This document shows positions 4,297 through 6,323 of a DNA stretch of 6,323 nt, piece by piece. This DNA is from Pseudobdellovibrionaceae bacterium (GTDB taxonomy: Bacteria > Bdellovibrionota > Bdellovibrionia > Bdellovibrionales > Bdellovibrionaceae). A program made the position numbers and the translations under genes. The stretch covers positions 1 through 6,323 of the forward strand of contig CANCBY010000149.1 of NCBI GenBank assembly GCA_947374445.1, read 5' to 3'. Position 1 is the stretch's first letter. Each line of letters begins with the position of its first letter. The notes beneath the pieces are model-generated. The model was given only the letters and a program-made list of their open reading frames with translations, ran no database searches and had not been told where the DNA came from.

Positions 4297-6323
4297 TAAA
4301 CTCGGCTTTGCCGGAAAACTCGCTCAGACATTTGTTCATTCCAAGCTGACGCCAGTAATCGCGATTTCAAGCCTTTTATTGGGATTGATGGCCGTTTATC
4401 TGACTCCAAAAGAAGAAGAACCACAAATTTCAGTGCCGATGGTTGATATCAGAACGGCGGCACCGGGATTTACGGCAGAAGAAGCGGAGAGAAAGGTCAC
4501 AGAGCCTATTGAGCGTGCCGTTTGGGGGCTTGATGGCGTTGAATATGTATATTCAACCAGCCAGCCTCACGGAAGCCTTGTGACAGTGCGATTTAAGGTG
4601 GGCGAGCCGATGGAACCAAGCCTTGTTAAGATTCATCACAAGCTGATGACGATCCAGCATGAGCTTCCTGACAATGTTCTTCCTCCCCAGGTGAAATCAT
4701 TTTCAATTGATGATGTTCCATTCTTAGTGTTGACGTTCACATCAAAAAAAATGGACGAGTTTTCACTTAGAAGTTCCGTCGCTCCACTGGCGCGCGAGCT
4801 GTCAAGCACACCAGATCTTTCAAAGGTTGAACTTTTAGGTGGCCAAAAAAGAGCGATACGTGTCATTGCCGATCCTAAAAAGATGCAAGCGAATGGAGTC
4901 TCGTTGCTTGCACTTATGCAATCACTAAAGTCAAACGATGCGCTTGCACCATCTGGTAAAAACTGGAATGATAGAGAAGTCTTTGATGTTGAAGTTGGCG
5001 GACGGCTGCACTCCGGCCAAGAGGTGGGAAATTTAGCGATCGGTCAACGAGCTGGCCGGGTTGTTCTCATCAAAGATGTGGCTCAGGTTTTGGATGGCCC
5101 CGAAGAAATTGTTCGCAGTTCTGTTTTGTTAGAGAAAAATCAAGAGCCTGAAAAAGCCGTTTCGATCGTTTTCTCAAAACGCAAAGGCACGAATGTCGTG
5201 ACCCTTTCTCGTGAAATCCTCCAAAGGGCCGATACTTTTCTTAAAGAGCAATCGCAAGCAACTGACTTAAGAATGACCGTCGTCAGAGATTACGGCTCGA
5301 CGGCGGCTGATAAGTCCAATGAGTTGATCGAACACTTGTTGCTCGCAACTTTGTCAGTCTCAATTTTAATCGCACTCTTTATGGGAATTCGCGCATCACT
5401 GGTCGTAGCGACAGCTATTCCGGTGACTCTTGCGCTGACGCTCTCGATTTATTATTTCATGGGCTACACGCTCAACCGCGTCACCTTGTTTGCATTGATA
5501 TTCTCAATTGGAATTTTGGTTGATGATGCCATCGTCGTTGTTGAAAATATTGAACGCCATCTGAAAGAAAATTCGAAAGATGGTCTGCTGAAGGCCACAA
5601 TCAAGGCTGTTAATGAAGTCGGCAATCCAACGATTCTTGCTACATTTACGGTAATTGCCGCCATTTTACCAATGGCATTCGTTCGAGGCTTGATGGGTCC
5701 GTACATGAAGCCAATTCCCGTTGGTGCGAGCTTCGCGATGCTTCTGTCATTGTTTGTTGCCTTCGTCGTCACTCCTTGGGCAGCCGTGAAGCTTTTAAAG
5801 GCTCATCATCATGATGACTCGAACGCAGCGCCAAAGATCAGCCGTTTAGACCAGCTTTATCAAAAGGTCATGGAGACGCTGCTTAGAAGAAAAAAACCTG
5901 CGCTTTTATTCGGAGCCTTCACGATCCTTTTACTTTTGGCAGCGAGCAGTTTGGTTTACTTCAAATCTGTAAAAGTAAAAATGCTGCCATTTGATAACAA
6001 GCAAGAGTTTCAGGTCTTGATTGATTACCCGGTTACAACCCCACTCCTGGTGGGAAAAAGTTGGTCAGCGGAGCTCGCTCGTGAAATTCTTAAAAATAAA
6101 GAGGTTGAATCGGTCCAAGTGTTCGCTGGTGAAGCCTCACCCTATTCATTCTCGGGAATGGTGAAGCATACGTTCCTAAGAAATTCAGACTATCAAAATG
6201 ATCTACAAATTGTTTTGACTGAAAAAGGGAAGCGAAAAATATCGAGCCACGAGATTATTGAGAGCTTACGTCCGCTCATCAAGAGTTTTGGAACCAACAA
6301 AAAGGCCGTCACGAAAGTTTTGG
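4286..6323 (+). CDS. RND-superfamily efflux permease (AcrB-like), 3'-truncated by the window
   Basis: This is the inner-membrane proton-driven pump of a tripartite exporter. The window holds 679 residues of what is normally about 1,000-1,100. TM1 is near residues 21-39. It is followed by PKEEEPQISVPM (41-52), a signature I associate with an AcrB-like subgroup, and by the periplasmic porter domain up to about 340. TM2-TM6 span roughly 347-500. TM4 carries the proton-relay pair D413 and D414 in GILVDDAIVVVEN, which fits the drug/amphiphile-type RND pumps rather than heavy-metal CusA types. A cytoplasmic loop with HHHDD (507-511) precedes TM7 (about 538-558), and KMLPFDNKQEFQV (565-577) opens the second porter half. 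The relay lysine expected in TM10 is beyond the window. The start overlaps the tolC-like gene by 11 nt. No adaptor (membrane-fusion) gene comes before it, so the adaptor is probably downstream. The frame is intact to the last base. The substrate is unknown; an organic sulfur or persulfide compound is only a contextual guess. Confidence 0.92.
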   Translation, partial: MKNNKLGFAGKLAQTFVHSKLTPVIAISSLLLGLMAVYLTPKEEEPQISVPMVDIRTAAPGFTAEEAERKVTEPIERAVWGLDGVEYVYSTSQPHGSLVTVRFKVGEPMEPSLVKIHHKLMTIQHELPDNVLPPQVKSFSIDDVPFLVLTFTSKKMDEFSLRSSVAPLARELSSTPDLSKVELLGGQKRAIRVIADPKKMQANGVSLLALMQSLKSNDALAPSGKNWNDREVFDVEVGGRLHSGQEVGNLAIGQRAGRVVLIKDVAQVLDGPEEIVRSSVLLEKNQEPEKAVSIVFSKRKGTNVVTLSREILQRADTFLKEQSQATDLRMTVVRDYGSTAADKSNELIEHLLLATLSVSILIALFMGIRASLVVATAIPVTLALTLSIYYFMGYTLNRVTLFALIFSIGILVDDAIVVVENIERHLKENSKDGLLKATIKAVNEVGNPTILATFTVIAAILPMAFVRGLMGPYMKPIPVGASFAMLLSLFVAFVVTPWAAVKLLKAHHHDDSNAAPKISRLDQLYQKVMETLLRRKKPALLFGAFTILLLLAASSLVYFKSVKVKMLPFDNKQEFQVLIDYPVTTPLLVGKSWSAELAREILKNKEVESVQVFAGEASPYSFSGMVKHTFLRNSDYQNDLQIVLTEKGKRKISSHEIIESLRPLIKSFGTNKKAVTKVL

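Noticed and set aside
5464..5772. 102-codon minus-strand frame inside the RND gene
   Set aside because: It is antisense to the conserved TM4-TM6 region, which is clearly coding on the plus strand, and shows no independent start signal.
4286..6323. CusA-type heavy-metal pump
   Set aside because: The TM4 motif LVDDAIVVVEN with paired aspartates matches drug/amphiphile-type RND pumps better than the metal type, although ArsR control made metals worth considering.
1..6323. Mobile element, CRISPR array, toxin-antitoxin or phage-defence system
   Set aside because: I found no transposase, terminal inverted repeats, spaced direct repeats or recognisable defence domains. All long frames belong to redox, regulatory or efflux families.

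Overview
The window comes from a Gram-negative bacterium. It encodes a TolC-type outer-membrane channel, an RND inner-membrane pump and a Tat-exported periplasmic redox protein. Base composition looks moderate (roughly mid-40s % GC by eye, not computed), and most starts have a GGAGG Shine-Dalgarno 4-5 nt from the ATG. I cannot assign a genus. A HiPIP beside a sulfide:quinone-oxidoreductase-like enzyme suggests a respiring proteobacterium or relative; a Bdellovibrionota/delta-type origin is only a guess.

Layout: (1) Positions 1-643, plus strand: the 3' part of a rhodanese-like sulfurtransferase, then 13 nt later a Tat-exported high-potential iron-sulfur protein (HiPIP). (2) Positions 644-802: a convergent gap with two weak hairpins and no convincing gene. 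(3) Positions 803-2448, minus strand: an SQR-family flavoprotein followed 14 nt later by a 59-residue protein that I do not recognise. (4) Positions 2449-2577: a compact divergent promoter region with inverted and direct repeats. (5) Positions 2578-6323, plus strand: an ArsR-family repressor, a TolC-family outer-membrane protein 3 nt after it, and an RND permease whose start overlaps the tolC-like stop by 11 nt. The RND gene runs off the window.

Working model (inference): the ArsR protein, which has one cysteine near the end of helix 1 and another in its C-terminal helix, represses both sides of the divergent promoter. It would thereby couple a sulfide/persulfide-oxidising flavoenzyme plus its small partner to an RND-TolC exporter. 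The rhodanese and HiPIP converging on this unit would supply sulfane-sulfur handling and a periplasmic electron carrier. Each family is recognisable. The less ordinary parts are the small SQR-linked protein, the placement of a sulfur-oxidation enzyme and an efflux pump on either side of one ArsR promoter, and the lack of an adaptor gene between the channel and the pump.

The window shows no RNA gene, insertion sequence, CRISPR array, attachment site or origin that I can support.
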